The translations under genes were made by a program, and so were the position numbers. From contig WIAL01000028.1 in NCBI GenBank assembly GCA_015519975.1, forward strand, positions 24,728-88,727: DNA of 64,000 bases. Direction: 5' to 3'. This DNA comes from Hydrogenothermaceae bacterium (GTDB lineage Bacteria; Aquificota; Aquificia; Aquificales; Hydrogenothermaceae). Position 1 is the stretch's first letter. Every line of letters begins with the position of its first letter. The notes beneath the pieces were generated by a model. It did not search any database, was not told where the DNA came from, and saw only the letters and a list, made by a program, of their open reading frames with translations. This document shows, in pieces, positions 55,051-64,000 of this stretch.

Positions 55051-57621
55051 CTATAAAAATTTCTTTTTGACAAAATTTAGCGCTTCTTCTTTTGATTTTA
55101 TTTTGTTATCAAGATATAAATCTTGCACCTGTGCTATTATCTGTGAAAACTGTTTTGAAGGTTTCATACCAAGATTTATTAAATCCTTACCTGTTATAAT
55201 TTTCGTTTTACTTTTGCTTAAAATATCTATTATTTTTTGAGACAATTCAGAAGACATAAAAGCTATTAAAAATAATGTTGTTTCTGGGTTTATTTCTTTT
55301 AAAAGTTTATATAATTGACTATTTTTTAATTTGTTTGTAATTCTATCTTTAATTTCAAAAAATTCTTCAAATATTTTTATTGCATTTTCAAAATGAAATT
55401 TTTCCAATATAGAAGTGGAAATTTCTAAAGGCAAATGATACATAAGACCAAGCAAGTAAACAGAAGATTTATTAATTTTTATATCAAACTGGGTTGTTAA
55501 ATATGAGTAATAATCTCTAATCCTTTCAAGAATAATTAATTTTTCTTCCGTCATTTCAAAATATGGAATCAACTGCTGTAAAACTTTGTATTTATGCATT
55601 AGTGCAAGAATTTCTACTACTTTTTCTTCATTAAAAGTTAAATTAAGTTCAAGATTTATCCTTCCAGAAGCAGCAGCTTTAATAAGATTTTGGTCAACAG
55701 CTACTTTTAGAAGTTTTTCTGTGTATTTTCCAAGAGAAAAATCAAATCTTCCAGCAAACCTTAAAGCCCTGAATATTCTTATGGGATCCTCTATAAAACT
55801 TAATTGATGAAGTATTCTTATTTTTTGATTTTTTATATCTTGAAGGCCGTTAAAATAATCTATTAACATTCCAAAGCTATTTTCTGTAATATCAATGGCA
55901 AGTGTGTTAATAGTAAAATCTCTTCTGTACAGATCTTCTTTCAAAGTAGATTTTTCAACTTTTGGGTATGCTCCTGGATATTCATAAATCTCTTTTCGTG
56001 CTGTTGCAAAATCAAGCTTTAAACTATCTATTTTTATCTGAGCGGTCATAAATTCTTCAAATTTGTGGAATTTTCCTTTTACTTTCTGAGAAAACTCTTT
56101 AGCAAGTTCAACTGCATCTCCTTCAACTATCAAATCAATATCTAAATTTTCTCTTTGCATAACAATATCTCTTACTATCCCCCCAACAAGATAAATTTTC
56201 ATATTTAAATCTTTTGCAGTCTTACCAACTTCCTTTAAAACTTTTATTATTTGTAACGGAAAATATCTTTCAAGTTTTTCTTTAAAATTGTACATTTTAG
56301 GCGTAAGTCTTATTCTTGAAATAAAAACATTTTCTTCTTTTTGGAAAGCATCTAAGTGGATGGCACCAAGCAATGATCTTTTTGTTAGATACCCTATTGG
56401 TTTATCATTTTTTAAAACAGGAAAAATATCCTGAGATGCTTTTAATGCTGTTTTTTCTGCTTCATAAACAGGTGTGTTATTCTCAAAAATAAATATGTCA
56501 TCTATTAGAACATCTTTTATTTTTAAATTTTTTATTCCGTGCTTTAATGCATTTTTTATAGTTCGTGTAAAAACTATACCTTTAAAATTATTTTCATGAT
56601 CTACAGCAAACAGAAAATAATCTTGTATTTCTTCTAAATTTTCTATTTTTTCATTTATATTTACTTTAGTAAACTCCTTTATAATAAATTTCTCAACTGT
56701 TTCATCCTTTAAAAGATGCTTTGTGATTAAGATCTCAAGTTCATCCTCTATCTCTTCATATTCAATATCTTTAATCAATGCAGAAGCAGCTCTTTTATGC
56801 CCACCACCTCCGAAAGCAGAAAGTATTTCATTTACATTTATATCTTTTGACCGTGCAATTATAAAAGTTTTATTTTTGCTTATTATTAAAAGAAAAAAGG
56901 CATTTAACTCATGTAATTTTTTTAAATTGTTTAAGTAGCCAGATATATCCGGAATATAATCTTTACAAAAAATTCTTGAAATTCCTATTTTTTTATTTTT
57001 TATTTGCCAGATATGAAGATTTTCAATTGCAGTTTCAAGTATTTTTAAAGATTTTTCATCTATTTTATTTGTCAAAATATCATTTATAATATCAAATTCA
57101 AGACCAATTTCAACTAAAAATTTTAAAGCATCAACATCATCTTTAGTTGTATTGCTATATTTGAATAATCCAGTATCTTCATATATACCAAGAGCTAACA
57201 AAGTAGCATCTTCTTTATCTATTATCAACTTCTTTCTTTTAATTTTTTTTACAAAATAAGTTGTACACGCACCATAAGAAACAGGTATTTTTTTAAAATT
57301 ATCTGGTAGCAATTTAATTTTTTCATGATGATCTATTACAGTAATATTTTTAAAGTTTTCCAGCTTATTCTCTTTTAACGCCTGTTTTATCTTTTCCATA
57401 GAAGAAGTATCAACTATATATATCTTTTTTAAATTTTTGACATTTTCTTTTTTTAAAATTTTGTTTTTTAACTTTTCTTTAAAATAATTAACTGCAAGTT
57501 TAACAGTAGATGAATATGAATAAGGAAATAAAATATAAGTATCTTTCTCAAGTAATGTTAATGCGTAAGCAGAAGATAAACTATCAAGGTCACTTCCTTC
57601 TGTTAATATTACCACTTGCAA
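55051..57621 (-). CDS. DHH-CBS-tRNA nucleotidyltransferase fusion (CCA- or A-adding)
   Basis: 856 residues in three parts. N-terminal DHH phosphoesterase (SDLDSLSSAYA, VIDHHEK, GGGGHKRAASALI) about 1-310; two CBS-like repeats about 320-440; then a class II nucleotidyltransferase with NLDIDLIVEGDAVELA, RRDFTINTLAID and DPIRIFRALRFAGRF, and a helical tail. This fused form is known from Aquificales and some other bacteria, where CC- and A-addition are sometimes split; which activity this one has cannot be told. Start TTG 57621 has AGGTGA upstream and lies 37 bases from tRNA-Leu. Confidence 0.9.
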   Translation of the reverse strand: MQVVILTEGSDLDSLSSAYALTLLEKDTYILFPYSYSSTVKLAVNYFKEKLKNKILKKENVKNLKKIYIVDTSSMEKIKQALKENKLENFKNITVIDHHEKIKLLPDNFKKIPVSYGACTTYFVKKIKRKKLIIDKEDATLLALGIYEDTGLFKYSNTTKDDVDALKFLVEIGLEFDIINDILTNKIDEKSLKILETAIENLHIWQIKNKKIGISRIFCKDYIPDISGYLNNLKKLHELNAFFLLIISKNKTFIIARSKDINVNEILSAFGGGGHKRAASALIKDIEYEEIEDELEILITKHLLKDETVEKFIIKEFTKVNINEKIENLEEIQDYFLFAVDHENNFKGIVFTRTIKNALKHGIKNLKIKDVLIDDIFIFENNTPVYEAEKTALKASQDIFPVLKNDKPIGYLTKRSLLGAIHLDAFQKEENVFISRIRLTPKMYNFKEKLERYFPLQIIKVLKEVGKTAKDLNMKIYLVGGIVRDIVMQRENLDIDLIVEGDAVELAKEFSQKVKGKFHKFEEFMTAQIKIDSLKLDFATARKEIYEYPGAYPKVEKSTLKEDLYRRDFTINTLAIDITENSFGMLIDYFNGLQDIKNQKIRILHQLSFIEDPIRIFRALRFAGRFDFSLGKYTEKLLKVAVDQNLIKAAASGRINLELNLTFNEEKVVEILALMHKYKVLQQLIPYFEMTEEKLIILERIRDYYSYLTTQFDIKINKSSVYLLGLMYHLPLEISTSILEKFHFENAIKIFEEFFEIKDRITNKLKNSQLYKLLKEINPETTLFLIAFMSSELSQKIIDILSKSKTKIITGKDLINLGMKPSKQFSQIIAQVQDLYLDNKIKSKEEALNFVKKKFL

Positions 57622-57644
57622 AATATAATCACCTGCTTTATAAT
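57616..57644 (+). promoter_or_regulatory. Promoter of tRNA-Leu overlapping the nucleotidyltransferase start codon
   Basis: TTGCAA (57616-57621) and perfect TATAAT (57639-57644) are 17 bases apart; transcription would start near 57651, eight bases before the tRNA. The -35 box covers the TTG start codon of the divergent nucleotidyltransferase gene, so RNA polymerase at this promoter would sit on that gene's 5' end. Confidence 0.65.
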
Positions 57645-57657
57645 ATTTACCTGCTTT
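57631..57657. repeat. Two 9-base direct repeats flanking the tRNA-Leu -10 box
   Basis: ACCTGCTTT occurs at 57631-57639 and 57649-57657, 18 bases apart. On the other strand one copy includes the nucleotidyltransferase ribosome site. May be an operator or chance. Confidence 0.4.
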
Positions 57658-57658
57658 T

Positions 57659-57745
57659 GCCCAGGTGGCGGAATAGGCAGACGCGGCGTCTTGAGGGGGC
57701 GTTGCCCGAAAGGGCGTGCGGGTTCGACTCCCGCCCTGGGCACCA
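57659..57745 (+). tRNA. tRNA-Leu (GAG anticodon)
   Basis: 87-base class II tRNA with long variable arm: acceptor GCCCAGG/CCTGGGC, leucine-type D arm, anticodon loop TTGAGGG reading GAG, variable arm GTTGCCCGAAAGGGCGT, T arm GCGGG/CCCGC, and encoded CCA. The acceptor arms and CCA are complete. It is transcribed divergently from a tRNA nucleotidyltransferase gene and convergently with the chemoreceptor gene, one base away. Confidence 0.95.
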
Positions 57746-57746
57746 T

Positions 57747-59378
57747 TTAAGTTTTAAACTTATCAAGCATTCTTACCAATTCTTCAGTTTCACTTTCAAG
57801 CTGTTTAATCTTTTCTACCATATCCCTCGTATCTTCACAGGACTGCTTCATAACTTCAGAAAATTCATTAGTTCTATCAGATATTTCTTTAAGGAGTTTA
57901 TTTTCTTCTTTAACCTCATTTCTAATGCTGTCACCTACTTTAGTTACAATCTTTATTTTCTCTACAATTTCATCGAATACTATTTCAGTTTTTTGTGCAG
58001 TTTCTACACCTTCTTCCACACTTTCTTTAGCAGATTCCATTTCTTTTTTAGCACTTTGTGCATCGTTTTGCAGTTTTTCTATTATTTGATTTATTTCCTC
58101 TGTAGCTTTTCTTGTCCTTTCAGCTAAATTTCTAACTTCATCTGCAACTACTGCAAAACCTCTGCCAAATTCCCCAGCTCTTGCCGCCTCTATTGCTGCG
58201 TTTAATGCAAGAAGATTTGTTTGATTTGCAAGTTCATTTATAACGCTTGTTATTTTTCCTATTTCTTCTGAAGACACGGATAGCTCATCTATATTCTTTG
58301 CAAGCATTTCTGCTTTTGCTTTTATCTGATTTATCTTTCTGATTGTATCTTCTATGCTTTCTTTTCCTTCTTGTGTTTTCCCTAAAGTATCTTGTGTAGC
58401 ATTTTTTAATGTTTCATTTACCTGAATATCTATTCTTTGAGCAGATGAATTTAGTTTTGATATGTTTTCCAGTATTATTTTTAAAGAATTTTCCTGGTTT
58501 GTTGATACTTCTAACGTTTTTTCACCTTTTTCTTTTAACGTATTTGTTGTTCTAAATAAAAGTTTTATATTGTTTTTCACTTTTTCAAAAACTTTATCGA
58601 TAGACTCCATAAATCTATTGAAGTATATAGATAATATAGAAATTTCATCATTTCCTGTCTCAGGCATTCTAATAGTTAAATCACCTTCAGCAGCTTTAGA
58701 GAAGTTTATAACGAACTGATTTATTGGTTTTGAAATTGTTATTATAATACCTATAATTATTAAACTAATAATAACTATAGATAAAGGTACTCCTATATAT
58801 ATCATTTCTTTTATTGTTTTTATATTATTTTCTACTTGTTTGAATCCTTCTTCAAAATACTTATGTTTTAATTTTTTTAGTTTGGAGAAATACTTTCTTG
58901 CCTCTTCTGCTAAAGGTGTAGCTCTTTTATGATAAATTTTATAAGCTTTATATCTTTCTTCAGCAGGCACTTCTTTTAAGCTTTTCATGAGATTGTATCC
59001 ATCATAAATAAAAGCAAGGGCCGTTTCTTTCGACTTTAATATAAGTTTTTTTTCTTCTGGTGTATAAGCAGTATCCAAAAGTTTATTAAAGTTTTCTTCT
59101 ATCCTTTTTAATCTAACTTCTAACTTTTTCATATCTTTTTCATAATTAGCCCCAAGCATTATATTTCGTGTAAGTCTACTTATATAATTCATATCAGCAT
59201 TTATTTGAAGGGTTAAAACTTCACCTTTTACTGCCTTATCTCTAAGGTTCTCAAAACTTTGATCTATTTTATTTAGATAAATAAAAGTGAGTACTGCCAT
59301 TACAATGTAAGAAAATAAAACGATTATAAGTAATAAAATAAGCTTTGTTTTGATAGTTAGGCTCCTAAGTATTTCCAT
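57747..59378 (-). CDS. Methyl-accepting chemotaxis protein
   Basis: 543 residues. Transmembrane segment about 10-30, periplasmic four-helix-bundle-like sensor about 35-185, transmembrane segment about 188-212, HAMP, then the cytoplasmic signalling domain with [21 protein letters not shown] and [12 protein letters not shown], the CheA/CheW-binding tip. The ligand is unknown. No che genes are nearby. The coding end overlaps a short palindrome next to tRNA-Leu. Confidence 0.93.
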   Translation of the reverse strand: MEILRSLTIKTKLILLLIIVLFSYIVMAVLTFIYLNKIDQSFENLRDKAVKGEVLTLQINADMNYISRLTRNIMLGANYEKDMKKLEVRLKRIEENFNKLLDTAYTPEEKKLILKSKETALAFIYDGYNLMKSLKEVPAEERYKAYKIYHKRATPLAEEARKYFSKLKKLKHKYFEEGFKQVENNIKTIKEMIYIGVPLSIVIISLIIIGIIITISKPINQFVINFSKAAEGDLTIRMPETGNDEISILSIYFNRFMESIDKVFEKVKNNIKLLFRTTNTLKEKGEKTLEVSTNQENSLKIILENISKLNSSAQRIDIQVNETLKNATQDTLGKTQEGKESIEDTIRKINQIKAKAEMLAKNIDELSVSSEEIGKITSVINELANQTNLLALNAAIEAARAGEFGRGFAVVADEVRNLAERTRKATEEINQIIEKLQNDAQSAKKEMESAKESVEEGVETAQKTEIVFDEIVEKIKIVTKVGDSIRNEVKEENKLLKEISDRTNEFSEVMKQSCEDTRDMVEKIKQLESETEELVRMLDKFKT

Positions 59379-59447
59379 AACTTAACTCCTAAATGTTTAT
59401 ATATTTATTATTAATCATATCAACTATATTTATATTTATCGTAAATT

Positions 59448-59837
59448 TTATTTTAATATATTAGCAAAAATTTCTGGGATTGAAATTATTTTTTTATTTT
59501 CAGATTTTACAAAACAGTGGGTAGTCTTACCTTTACATATTAGTATTTTATTTTGATTAAAAACATCATAATTAAAAGAAAAAAAATATTTATTTAACTT
59601 TTTAGGAGAAAGCTTTATATTGAAAGTATCTCCAAATTCTAGGAATTTTTTATATTCAATATTCAGACCTGTAAGAACTACTTCTAGATTAAGTTCTTTT
59701 CTAACCCTTTCGTAAGGAAAATTATTTTTTTCTAAAAAATATCCTCTTGCTTCTTCAAAGTAGCGGGGATAGTTTGAATGATGAACTATCCCCTGAGCAT
59801 CTGTTTCGTAAAAAAATACTTTTCTACTGTAAATCAT
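59448..59837 (-). CDS. Hotdog-fold acyl-CoA thioesterase (YbgC-like)
   Basis: 129 residues. YETDAQGIVHHSNYPRYFEEAR carries the catalytic Asp (residue 13) and the second-motif of the 4HBT family. The YbgC branch normally belongs to the Tol-Pal locus; here no tol genes are near, so the substrate is unknown (acyl-CoA or acyl-ACP). Overlaps the upstream unknown gene by four bases. Confidence 0.88.
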   Translation of the reverse strand: MIYSRKVFFYETDAQGIVHHSNYPRYFEEARGYFLEKNNFPYERVRKELNLEVVLTGLNIEYKKFLEFGDTFNIKLSPKKLNKYFFSFNYDVFNQNKILICKGKTTHCFVKSENKKIISIPEIFANILK

Positions 59838-60241
59838 GTTTCAGGTTCTCTTACAGACTCCCACATTCTTGCAGCACCTGCAATAAACCCTTTATTAAAC
59901 TCATCTATCTCTATTGAAACAGTTATAGCATCTTCTACATTACCATGGTCAAGGTCAAACTGGGTAAGAAGAGCAATAGTAACTACTCCTTTATCTATTA
60001 ATGCATCCCAGGCTTCACCGTAAGGAAATGCCATAAACACTTGCCCATTATCTTTGTGAAGAGCAATCATAAGATAAGCTTCATCACTTTCACTATCATA
60101 ATCAACATCAATTTCGAGTTCCCAGCAGCTTTCTTGGTTTTCAATCATTTGTTTTAGGTAGCTATCAGGTTCTACAATCGCAATAATTTCTCCATCATCA
60201 GACATTCTTACATCAAAAGGCTGGTAAACATGCTCCTCCAT
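59834..60241 (-). CDS. Acidic protein of unknown function
   Basis: Not recognised. 135 residues, very rich in Asp and Glu, no signal or membrane segments, an alternating-hydrophobic pattern (VEPDSYLKQM; WELEIDVDYDSESDEAYLMIALH; VTIALLTQFDLDHGN) suggesting an alpha/beta fold. The gene lies between phosphoglucomutase (three bases upstream, with GGAGG) and the thioesterase (four-base overlap), so it is co-translated and probably real. No function is assigned. Confidence 0.75.
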   Translation of the reverse strand: MEEHVYQPFDVRMSDDGEIIAIVEPDSYLKQMIENQESCWELEIDVDYDSESDEAYLMIALHKDNGQVFMAFPYGEAWDALIDKGVVTIALLTQFDLDHGNVEDAITVSIEIDEFNKGFIAGAARMWESVREPET

Positions 60242-60243
60242 TT

Positions 60244-61623
60244 TTATCCTCCAATTAGATTTTTTCCAAACTCAATTAATTTTTCCAGTTTTTCTTTAGT
60301 TGGTGCTTCTGCATATATTCTTAGGACCGGTTCTGTTCCAGATGCTCTAAGTAAAAGCCATGAATCATCTTCAAGTATAAACTTTATCCCGTCTGTTTTG
60401 TCAACTTCTTTAATCGGCTCTCCAATTATATTATCAAAGGGTTTATCTCTTAAACTTTCAACTAATTTTCTTCCCTCATCACCTTCAACTTTTAGATCCA
60501 CTCTTTTGTAATATGCCGTTCCAAACTCTTTAAATAGATCCTCTACAAGTTCAATTAAACTTTTACCAGTTAAAAGCATCATTTCAAGTATCATTAATCC
60601 AGATAAAAGACCATCCCTCTCCGGAATATGAAACCCAAAGCCATAACCACCTGACTCTTCACCACCAAAAGCTATCTTTTCCTTTAAAAATAAATCAGCT
60701 ATATATTTGAATCCTACAGGTGTTTTGAATAACTTCCTTCCTTCTTTCTTTGCTATCCTATCAACTAAATATGTTGTTGAAACTGTTTTTGCTACAGCCC
60801 CATCCACTTTCTTATTTCTAATTGTATGAAGTAACAAAAGTGCATACACAATTTGAGTACTTACAAACTCTCCAGCTTCATCTACAATTCCTACTCTATC
60901 TCCATCTCCATCATTCGCAATACCGAGACTTGCTTCTTCAGCAACAACTTTTCCTTTTAAAAGAGAAAGATTTTTATCAATTGGTTCTGGATGTTTAAAT
61001 CCAAAAAATGCATCTCTAAAGTGATTTATTTCTTCAACGTTAATGGAAGTTTCTTCTAATATTTTATTTAAATAACCAATTGTTGCGCCGTGCATAGGAT
61101 CATGGATTACTTTTATATCTTTTTGTTTAAATGCATCTTCCTCAAGATAAGAAAAAAGTTTATTCAAATAAAGTTTATTAAAGTCATAAAGCTGGAACTC
61201 TTTTTTTCCTGTTTTAGGTGTTGATTTGCCTATTTTAGATTCTATTCTTTTTATAATCTCAGGTGTAGCAGGTCCTCCGTACCCTCCTTTAACTTTATAT
61301 CCATTATACTGATAAGTATTATGAGAAGCTGTTATCATAATACCTTCATCTGCATTTAACTCTTTTGCTGCCAACGATAATGCCGGAGTAGAGCAGTATT
61401 TATCAGAAAGTATAACTTCAAATCCATTTGACGAAAAAATTTCAGCAACAAATTTTGCAAAATCTTCAGACATAAACCTTGTGTCGTATCCAACTACAAC
61501 TTTTTTACCGTTTTTTTCTTTTAAATGATCTGCATGTGCCTGAGCTACTTTAGAAAGATTATCGTAAGTGAAATCTTTAGCAATAATTGATCTCCATCCA
61601 TCTGTACCAAACTTTATAAACAT
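60244..61623 (-). CDS. Phosphoglucomutase/phosphomannomutase
   Basis: Interconverts hexose 1- and 6-phosphates for cell-envelope and storage sugars. 459 residues, MFIKFGTDGWRS start, catalytic serine in TASHN, metal loop NDGDGDRVGI, sugar loop FGGEESGGYGF, and phosphate-binding RASGTEPVLRIYAEA. Complete and typical of the alpha-D-phosphohexomutase family; sugar preference is not decided. A short palindrome (61633-61648) overlaps the ribosome site GAGGGG. Confidence 0.93.
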   Translation of the reverse strand: MFIKFGTDGWRSIIAKDFTYDNLSKVAQAHADHLKEKNGKKVVVGYDTRFMSEDFAKFVAEIFSSNGFEVILSDKYCSTPALSLAAKELNADEGIMITASHNTYQYNGYKVKGGYGGPATPEIIKRIESKIGKSTPKTGKKEFQLYDFNKLYLNKLFSYLEEDAFKQKDIKVIHDPMHGATIGYLNKILEETSINVEEINHFRDAFFGFKHPEPIDKNLSLLKGKVVAEEASLGIANDGDGDRVGIVDEAGEFVSTQIVYALLLLHTIRNKKVDGAVAKTVSTTYLVDRIAKKEGRKLFKTPVGFKYIADLFLKEKIAFGGEESGGYGFGFHIPERDGLLSGLMILEMMLLTGKSLIELVEDLFKEFGTAYYKRVDLKVEGDEGRKLVESLRDKPFDNIIGEPIKEVDKTDGIKFILEDDSWLLLRASGTEPVLRIYAEAPTKEKLEKLIEFGKNLIGG

Positions 61624-61675
61624 ATGTTTCCCCTCAAATATTTTTGAGAAAATTTTAACATGAAAAGAGTTTAAT

Positions 61676-64000
61676 TTATTGAGTTATTTCCTTTTGAGGT
61701 TTTGATAATAAAAATCCTTGAGCATAATCTATACCAAGTTGTTTTAACACTTTTAAGTCCTCATCTTTTTCAACCCATTCAGCAATAGTTTTTATATTTT
61801 TAATCTTACTAATATGAATTATGCCCTCAAGAATTATTCTATTATCCCTTTGATTGGAAACATCTTTTATTAAAGATCCATCTAATTTTATATAATCAAG
61901 ATCAAAATATTTAATATATGAGAATGTAGAATATCCTGCCCCAAAATCATCCAGTGCAAATTGCATATTTTTATTTTTAGCCATTCTTATTATTTCTCTT
62001 ACCGTATTAATTTCAGTAATAGCTTCTTCTTCTGTTATTTCAAAAACAATTTGACTAGTATCAATATTTAAATCTTCACATTTTTTTATAAAATTTTCAA
62101 AGTTTTTAATATTGTGAATATAAGCTTTAGATAAGTTAAAGAAGAATTTATAGTTTTTTAAATTTTTACTTGCAATGTATTCTAAAGCCTTGTTCTGTAT
62201 GATAATATCAAGTTTTTCAATAAAGCCAAACTTTATAAAATCTGAAATAAAGTTTGAAGCACTTGTATAACCGTATTTTGTTTTTACTCTAGCAAGAACC
62301 TCAAATCCAAATATATCAAAATTATCAGAATTTATATCATGTATACCTTGAAAGAAAGGAACAAGATTATCCTTTTCAAATATGTTTTTAAGTTCATCTT
62401 GTTTTATAAACTCTTTATGTATAAACTCTTTAATCTTATCTTTAGATAAAACAAGAACCTTGTTCTTTCCTTTTGTTTTTGCAGAATATAATGCTATATC
62501 AGCAGCCTGTATTAACTCATCAATAGATATTCCGTGTTCTTCTACAGATGCCACACCAAGACTTGCAGTCAGGTGAATATTTGTTCCATTTATTTCAAAT
62601 GTGTGATGTTCAATTAACTTTCTTATTCTTTCTGCAATTTCCGTGGCTTTATCTAACGATGTTTCAGGAAGAACAATTAAAAACTCTTCTCCTCCCCATC
62701 TACCTACATAATCTGAATCTCTGAGCTGGGCTTTTATTAAATTAGCTATATTTTTTAATATAATATCACCAGTAATATGCCCATATGTATCATTAATTTT
62801 TTTAAAATTGTCAATATCAAGTAGTATTATACTAAGTTTTTTATTATATCTTTGAGTTCTTTGAAGCTCTTTTTTTATTCTGCTGGAAATTGCATTCCTA
62901 TTTAAGAGCTTGGTTAAGCTATCATAATTTGCCAAGTTCAAAAGATTCATACTATGAATAAGATGAAGAAGTATTATATTTAAGTATTTCTTCTCTAACT
63001 CAGAAAGATCCATGTCTTTAACAATAGCAAGTATTATCTCTTTATCATCTGTTAAATCTTTTTTAATAAAAATTATGTTTTTATCTTTTAATATATAATA
63101 TTTTTCATGTTCATTGCTTTTTTTAAAGAGATTGATTAGAACATCAAAATTTTCAATATTTAAGGAAATATTATTTTTCAAAAAATTGTCAGAATGTATA
63201 GTTATAACATCAGAAAAATTCTCTTTATTATAAATAACAATAAAAAGTCCTTGAATATCTTCAAAAATATTTTCAATTCTATTTAATGTAAAAAGAATAA
63301 AATTAAAAATATCATTTGTATAAGATGTCATCTTAGCTGTTGTATCAAATACAAGATCAATTTCCTTATTGAACTTAACAGTTTCAAGTCTAATTTTTTC
63401 TAAAATTTCAGAAAGTTCCCCAAATTCATCCTTTATATAGTGATGCAAATCAAAACTTACCTTTCCCATGTTTTCGACATCTAAAGATCTAATTTTATCT
63501 TTTAAATAATTTAACGGAAACAAAATTACATCTTGGAATTTCATTCTAAATAATAAATAGGAAAATAGAATAAAAATTAAAAATAATGAAATATTATTCT
63601 TTATAATTGGAAGAATTGCTGCGTATTTTAATTGATTTTTATCTATGCAACCTTCTAGAGTAAAATTTGTATCTTCTATTTTCTGTAAACTACAGATATT
63701 AGTTTTATCATGCTTATCAACTCTTAAACTAAAAGTAGGATTATAAATGGATATCATGCCTTTTTTTGGATCTAAAATATCTTTAAAATATTCTGTTGAT
63801 ATTGATATATAAAAATTATCTTTAATTTTTATGATTATACTATCGTTACACAAATTATATGTATAAGTTATTTCACACTTTGGGAAATTGTATATTTGAT
63901 CTTCGTATTTTATCCCTTTTATTAAAGGTGATTTTAAAATATTTTCAGAAAAATTAAAGTTTTGAAAAGAATCTCTAATAAGATTTAATCTTTCCTCCAT
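61676..64000 (-). CDS. GGDEF-EAL protein with periplasmic sensor (probably partial at 5' end)
   Basis: 774 residues visible, reading into the right window edge. Residues 1-125 look like an extracytoplasmic sensor, followed by a transmembrane segment about 130-150; the expected first membrane helix is missing, so the true start may lie beyond 64000 even though ATG is at the edge. The GGDEF domain has GGEEF (active variant), and the EAL domain has EVLAR with EITEEEA, DDFGAGYST, a KLD lysine and QGFLLSKP. Possibly bifunctional. It follows phosphoglucomutase on the same strand. Confidence 0.9.
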   Translation of the reverse strand: MEERLNLIRDSFQNFNFSENILKSPLIKGIKYEDQIYNFPKCEITYTYNLCNDSIIIKIKDNFYISISTEYFKDILDPKKGMISIYNPTFSLRVDKHDKTNICSLQKIEDTNFTLEGCIDKNQLKYAAILPIIKNNISLFLIFILFSYLLFRMKFQDVILFPLNYLKDKIRSLDVENMGKVSFDLHHYIKDEFGELSEILEKIRLETVKFNKEIDLVFDTTAKMTSYTNDIFNFILFTLNRIENIFEDIQGLFIVIYNKENFSDVITIHSDNFLKNNISLNIENFDVLINLFKKSNEHEKYYILKDKNIIFIKKDLTDDKEIILAIVKDMDLSELEKKYLNIILLHLIHSMNLLNLANYDSLTKLLNRNAISSRIKKELQRTQRYNKKLSIILLDIDNFKKINDTYGHITGDIILKNIANLIKAQLRDSDYVGRWGGEEFLIVLPETSLDKATEIAERIRKLIEHHTFEINGTNIHLTASLGVASVEEHGISIDELIQAADIALYSAKTKGKNKVLVLSKDKIKEFIHKEFIKQDELKNIFEKDNLVPFFQGIHDINSDNFDIFGFEVLARVKTKYGYTSASNFISDFIKFGFIEKLDIIIQNKALEYIASKNLKNYKFFFNLSKAYIHNIKNFENFIKKCEDLNIDTSQIVFEITEEEAITEINTVREIIRMAKNKNMQFALDDFGAGYSTFSYIKYFDLDYIKLDGSLIKDVSNQRDNRIILEGIIHISKIKNIKTIAEWVEKDEDLKVLKQLGIDYAQGFLLSKPQKEITQ

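Noticed and set aside
57747..57761. Palindrome TAAGTTT-T-AAACTTA directly after tRNA-Leu, considered as terminator.
   Set aside because: The loop is one base and no T-run follows in the tRNA direction; it also encodes the end of the chemoreceptor.
61633..61648. Palindrome CTCAAA-TATT-TTTGAG between phosphoglucomutase and the GGDEF-EAL gene, considered a riboswitch or terminator.
   Set aside because: Only six A-T-rich pairs; it probably reflects the AT-rich context, though it touches the ribosome site.
1..64000. CRISPR arrays, insertion sequences, prophage or plasmid origin.
   Set aside because: I found no regular spaced repeats, transposase or integrase genes, or phage structural genes on either strand.

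Overview
The window looks like part of the chromosome of a thermophilic, chemolithotrophic Aquificales bacterium, most likely in the Hydrogenothermaceae (Sulfurihydrogenibium-like). This is inferred, not proven. The composition is AT-rich. FtsH carries the GxPGVGKT Walker A variant I associate with this order. DNA polymerase I lacks the 5'-3' exonuclease, S-adenosylmethionine synthetase is of the archaeal family, and a tRNA nucleotidyltransferase is fused to DHH and CBS domains. There are no rRNA genes, insertion sequences, prophage or CRISPR arrays, and no gene-free stretch longer than about 150 bases.

Layout. 1-5.6 kb: archaeal-type MAT (cut by the window edge), then a forward run of rpsT, a tRNA with CAT anticodon, tilS, ftsH and tatD. 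5.6-10.3 kb: a GGDEF-EAL receptor behind a solute-binding lipoprotein, a one-domain flavoprotein and an OprB-like porin. 10.3-17 kb: a CzcCBA-type metal exporter with a small upstream protein and an ArsP-like permease. 17-31.2 kb: gmk and two blocks of complex I genes (nuoABCD and nuoHIJKLMN) separated by a four-gene zinc-uptake-like cassette; nuoE, nuoF and nuoG are absent. 31.3-34.7 kb: oligopeptidase, a 37-residue membrane protein, an ABM-domain protein and pyrD. 34.7-39.2 kb: surface-polysaccharide genes. 39.2-42.8 kb: recO, an exonuclease-polymerase polA, a Uma2 protein and nicotinamidase. 42.8-47.4 kb: four overlapping signalling genes (GAF-HD-GYP, FecR, CHASE2-cyclase, MBL-fold phosphodiesterase-like). 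47.4-52.1 kb: a DksA-like protein, a class A penicillin-binding protein, trpB, rplU and rpmA. 52.1-64 kb: rodA, a two-component system, the tRNA nucleotidyltransferase, tRNA-Leu, a chemoreceptor, a thioesterase, phosphoglucomutase and a second GGDEF-EAL protein cut by the right edge.

The most unusual observations are these. Two genes (the penicillin-binding protein and the OprB-like porin) appear to start at AUA, each placed 9 bases after a good Shine-Dalgarno sequence. One four-gene operon could make and destroy both cAMP and c-di-GMP. A zinc cassette without an ATPase sits between complex I genes. The two tRNA genes each lie beside a gene for a tRNA-modifying or tRNA-repairing enzyme. Several intergenic inverted repeats (nuoB-nuoCD and the divergent polysaccharide promoters) look regulatory.
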